A DNA stretch of 64,000 nucleotides from the NCBI RefSeq assembly GCF_014651515.1, contig NZ_BMXA01000008.1, positions 104,175 through 168,174 of the forward strand. Reading direction: 5' to 3'. The position numbers were made by a program, and so were the translations under genes. Shown one piece after another: positions 61,632 to 64,000 of this stretch. Within the stretch, counting starts at the first letter, position 1. Each line of letters starts with the position of its first letter. Source of the stretch: Arenicella chitinivorans (lineage in GTDB: Bacteria > Pseudomonadota > Gammaproteobacteria > Arenicellales > Arenicellaceae). The notes beneath the pieces are model-generated. The model did not search any database, was not told the DNA's origin, and worked only from the letters and a program-made list of their open reading frames with translations.

Positions 61632-62006
61632 GTTTTTCTCATTTCTATCTATGCAAGTATTATTTTTACAGATGGGAATGGGTACTGTTTTACGCCCACT
61701 TATGCATTCCCATAAAGATCTTTGATTTTCAATTTTATATGCACGGTCCAAAATTATTTTTTCTTTAAGAATTTTTACGTTCTCTTTACCTATTTTAGTT
61801 GAGTAGATTATATGCCGATGGTAATCGCCAATGTTACTTACACAACCATCGTATCCAGAAAGAATAGTTTTGCATTGATAGTCAAAATCACAATTGGAGG
61901 CCTTTTCGAATTCATCCAAGGAATACGAACTCATATCTATAACAGACCTACTGTGCGAACAGCCCGATAAAATTACGCCTATAATAACTGCTAGTAATTT
62001 GGACAT
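61626..62006 (-). CDS. Small lipoprotein (cassette gene)
   Basis: The ATG at 62006 overlaps the end of an attC-like R' box (GTTATATG), as is common for cassette genes. The 126-residue product has a lipobox (VILSGCSHS) and six further cysteines. No family is recognised. The frame is open upstream to 62117 but that part lies in the attC site. Confidence 0.7.
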   Translation of the reverse strand: MSKLLAVIIGVILSGCSHSRSVIDMSSYSLDEFEKASNCDFDYQCKTILSGYDGCVSNIGDYHRHIIYSTKIGKENVKILKEKIILDRAYKIENQRSLWECISGRKTVPIPICKNNTCIDRNEKNI

Positions 62007-62100
62007 ATAACGCTTTGCTAAGGGGCGTGCGAAACAAAGTGTAGCACGTCCCGCGGAGGTTGCGTTTTTTGCATCCGGAGTGTACTTGAGCAACTTGTAT
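62005..62100 (-). repeat. Degenerate attC-like site upstream of the lipoprotein cassette
   Basis: On the minus strand R' is GTTATAT (62005-62011) and a decayed R'' of the form ATACAAG lies at 62094-62100, 96 nt in all. TTGCT and AGCAA pair next to the boxes. AAGTACACTCCGG and GCGGGACGTG are shared with other sites of the array. The gene it once followed is gone, cut off by the IS remnant. Confidence 0.5.
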
Positions 62101-62162
62101 GGTTGATTCCGACACATAAATATCCTTTCTCCATGTTCGTCTTACGGGTAAATTGAGACCCA

Positions 62163-62346
62163 CCTTCGGTAACGGCCGAAGGCCATTGTTAGTAGCTCGA
62201 TTTGCGACGGGTTCTAAAAACCGATAACAAGAAGGAGCGCTAGCAATCTCTCAAGTTTAACTTCGAATAGTCTTTTGGGATGTGGCCCTGGTGGCGTCGC
62301 GGTGCGCAGCACTCAAGCCCGTATAACAAGCAAGAGGTAGCTTAGC
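62163..62346 (+). other. Non-coding stretch ahead of the IS110-type transposase
   Basis: No gene is seen. A 7-bp hairpin (CCTTCGG / CCGAAGG) lies at 62163-62182. In IS110-group elements the non-coding end before the transposase encodes the bridge RNA, so part of one could be left here. This is inference; the element end is not defined. Confidence 0.3.
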
Positions 62347-62700
62347 ATGAACCAAACTGAAATCAATGTCGGCATCGACACTTCCAAAGATCGACTGGAC
62401 ATCGCCATCCGACCTACTGGCGACTTTTTCTCAGTCGATAACAACCCGCATGGCATCAAAATCGCCATCGAACGCATTGCGCTCGTTCAGCCAGATCGTA
62501 TCCTGATTGAGGCGACAGGGCGACTCGAACTGCCCTTCGCCTGTGCCGCTTTCAAGTCTGGGTTACCCATCGTTATCTGCAATGCATGGCACGTCCACAG
62601 CTCTGCTAAAGCCACCGGGCAACTTGCCAAGACCGACAAGCTCGATGCTTTCATCATCGCTCATCTTGATTGTACTTCTATTTTTTTGAACCAATCGTAG
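62347..62700 (+). pseudogene. Truncated IS110-family transposase
   Basis: The first 107 or so residues form the RuvC-like DEDD domain of IS110 transposases: VGIDTSKDRLDIAI, LIEATGRLELPFA and LAKTDKLDAFIIAH. Homology then stops, near 62668, and the frame ends in foreign sequence (LDCTSIFLNQS). The C-terminal Tnp20 domain with its catalytic serine is missing, so it cannot transpose. It lies opposite to the cassette genes. Confidence 0.85.
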
Positions 62701-62795
62701 ATCTCTTTTTCAATTTCTTGCTCATGTTCATCAAGAGATCCATTTTCAAGAAATATGTCCTTTGCTACGATAAACCCAATAACGCCGGAACTCAT
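62661..62795 (-). pseudogene. Remnant of a cassette gene cut by the IS110 junction
   Basis: An ATG at 62795 opens a 44-codon frame (MSSGVIGFIVAKDIFLENG, then EHEQEIEKEIYDWFKKIEVQ) that runs into the IS remnant and stops there. The start lies shortly after a decayed R'-like TTAGTAG. It is likely the 5' part of a lost cassette gene. Confidence 0.4.
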
Positions 62796-62942
62796 GACCT
62801 TTTCAATCGGCTACTAATGCGCTGGGCAGCACCAACTCGAGTATCAACAGCAGAGAGACCGAAGTACTTCAAAACGATCAAGCTTGTACGTCTTCAGCTG
62901 GCGTCGCCCATACCCTCTCAGTGCTATCAAAACGCTAACGAA

Positions 62943-63563
62943 TTAAATAACACGATCATCGGGCTCGGTACGTTCCTTTAGATACCCCAGTTTATTTAAC
63001 ACCGCGGATTTAATTAAGCCTGGCTCGATCAACCCGGTGACGAGTGTATGGGCAATAATACAGATCGCTAGATTCCTGCCGCTTACTATGTATATCACCG
63101 CCAAGCCACAACCAAGAAAAAACGTATAAAACGTTGCGTTAACTGCAGCCGACACGGCCTTCCCGCCCCATACTAAATGGGCCACACCAAAGGCGACTCC
63201 TGAAACAACTATCTGCGTAAACGTGCCTGCGCCCAACTCATGCAGGTAATCCATCAAGATTTTTCGAAATAAAATTTCCTCAAAAAAGCCAGAGACCAAT
63301 GCCCCGAACAGAGCCAAGCACTTAAGCGGATCCAACTTAAACATGTGCTCGCGCACGTTCGAGATTCCAGCTGCGCCCCAAACATAACCAACAACCAATA
63401 ATGCGGCCAACCCCCAAGACAACAATCCGATACTTGATAACGCGCCGAAACCCATGGAATCGAAGAAGTTATCGGAAGTAAAAAACCAGTACAGTAGAAT
63501 TGCACCCTGGACTAAAATAATAGACGAAATAATCTTACCGGTTTGTTTATCAGCAGGTTGCAT
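62943..63563 (-). CDS. CPBP-family intramembrane protease (cassette gene)
   Basis: This 206-residue protein has about seven membrane segments. The CPBP/Rce1 motifs are in place: EEILFRKILMDYL with the glutamate pair, FGVAHLVWG with a histidine, and a third IAHTLVTGLIEPG with histidine and asparagine-like position. Bacterial members mature or give self-immunity to bacteriocins and other peptides. It starts 26 nt after a degenerate attC-like site. The stop lies in ATTTAAT, a possible decayed R''. Confidence 0.87.
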   Translation of the reverse strand: MQPADKQTGKIISSIILVQGAILLYWFFTSDNFFDSMGFGALSSIGLLSWGLAALLVVGYVWGAAGISNVREHMFKLDPLKCLALFGALVSGFFEEILFRKILMDYLHELGAGTFTQIVVSGVAFGVAHLVWGGKAVSAAVNATFYTFFLGCGLAVIYIVSGRNLAICIIAHTLVTGLIEPGLIKSAVLNKLGYLKERTEPDDRVI

Positions 63564-63588
63564 TTTGCCCTCTCGTGGAACACATTTT

Positions 63589-63662
63589 TATCACGCTGAG
63601 CACGTTGAAAACGCGTCCTGTATCGCGAATGAACAGGCCGAAGTGTACTTACCAAACTAATG
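63589..63662 (-). repeat. Degenerate attC-like site upstream of the CPBP cassette
   Basis: On the minus strand AAGTACACTTCGG and AGGACGCGTT match two blocks of the 59227 and 62005 sites in order and spacing. The R' box reads GTGATAA (63589-63595) in place of GTTRRRY, and R'' is only weakly kept near 63656-63662. Confidence 0.45.
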
Positions 63663-64000
63663 GTATGTCAAAGTGAGCCAAAGCCACGTAGAGCACACCG
63701 ACAGTGTTCTACTTTACCTCTAAGTACACTTTCCTTCTGAATACTCCAGACACAAGGCAACGTTCATTGAAAGCAATCGATCAAAGTATGGAGTAGCTAA
63801 CATAGCTACAACCTGCTGTCTTTCTACGATACAGATTCTTATAAACATCGAGAGTCGGCGTTGCACCGATCACTCACGACAGCGGAAAACCCAAGAATGT
63901 AGCACTAATAGCCTATGCCAGAAAGCAGCGGATTGGTAAGGCCTGAGTTTCCTAGACACTTTCCTGCTTCAAAAAATATCGCTCTTCGTACACCGTCGGC
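63663..64000. other. Stretch without recognisable gene
   Basis: No frame of 60 codons and no recognisable RNA or attC site was found in the last 338 bp. It may be decayed cassette DNA. Confidence 0.4.

Larger units (their letters stand above)
58062..63662 (-). mobile_element. Integron gene-cassette array (no integrase in window)
   Basis: On the minus strand, single genes alternate with 70-100-nt sites bounded by inverted R''/R' boxes. Sites at 58157, 58722, 59227, 59784 and 61553 are good; those at 62005 and 63589 are degenerate. Gene stops lie in R'' in five cases, and starts lie close after R'. The cassettes are AT-rich next to the rest of the window. An integron integrase gene would be expected at higher coordinates, outside the window, or is absent. 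Confidence 0.85.

Noticed and set aside
61948..62163. 71-codon minus-strand frame over the attC-like site at 62005
   Set aside because: It covers attC-like and IS-flanking sequence and has no ribosome site.
1..64000. tRNA, rRNA or CRISPR features
   Set aside because: I looked for T-loop GGTTCRA motifs with CCA-type ends, conserved rRNA blocks and regularly spaced repeats, and saw none.
58062..64000. An integron integrase (tyrosine recombinase) inside the array
   Set aside because: No frame shows the R-H-x-x-R-Y recombinase pattern or the IntI-specific patch; if present it lies beyond 64,000.

Overview
The window looks like chromosomal DNA of a gammaproteobacterium, probably marine or aquatic. 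It carries TrkA/TrkH potassium uptake, an LpxL-type lipid A acyltransferase, a cytochrome c4-type protein, a MexAB-OprM-like RND pump, Bfd/bacterioferritin and a periplasmic pullulanase. Base composition is near 50% GC over most of the length. The species cannot be named from this sequence. No rRNA, tRNA or CRISPR array was seen.

Layout, 1-25,800: trkA (cut by the window edge) and trkH; a DUF2853 protein; a lipid A acyltransferase; a secreted MsrB; a three-gene cytochrome operon (c4-like diheme, MauG/CcpA-like diheme, beta-helix fused to cytochrome c) with a membrane-anchored AraC regulator upstream; a TRIC-like channel; a DUF442 phosphatase/sulfurtransferase; a secreted S9A peptidase; a LuxR-alpha/beta-hydrolase fusion whose nucleophile is missing; DAHP synthase; an MFS carrier; a secreted three-repeat protein beside a lipoprotein with 12 MORN repeats and a C13 peptidase domain; an acyltransferase-3; and a PspA-like gene overlapping a polytopic membrane protein gene.

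Layout, 26,000-57,500: pullulanase; an ECF sigma/anti-sigma/DUF4097 operon with a visible ECF-type promoter; bfd (Fur-box-like site) and bfr; a histidine kinase with a double-receiver regulator lacking an output domain; a run of small minus-strand genes (two GFA proteins, GNAT, lipoprotein); a TetR-controlled RND tripartite pump with two matching operators and a terminator-like hairpin between adaptor and pump genes; then accessory minus-strand genes (cupin, LMW phosphatase-like, ABM, LysE, DUF1275), a secreted tandem ABM protein divergent from a GlxA-type regulator, a sulfotransferase and several very small genes.

Layout, about 58,060-63,660: the most distinctive part is an integron gene-cassette array on the minus strand. 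Five good attC-like sites (58157, 58722, 59227, 59784, 61553) and two degenerate ones (62005, 63589) separate one-gene cassettes. Several stop codons lie inside the R'' box and several starts lie just after R'. Cassettes encode a 29-aa membrane peptide, an isoprenylcysteine-methyltransferase-like protein, a MAPEG protein, an unknown 153-aa protein, a DUF723-like/GIY-YIG endonuclease split by a -1 frameshift at a perfect A AAA AAC heptamer, a lipoprotein and a CPBP membrane protease. A truncated IS110-type transposase interrupts the array. No integron integrase lies in the window, so it is either the distal part of an integron or an integrase-less attC cluster.
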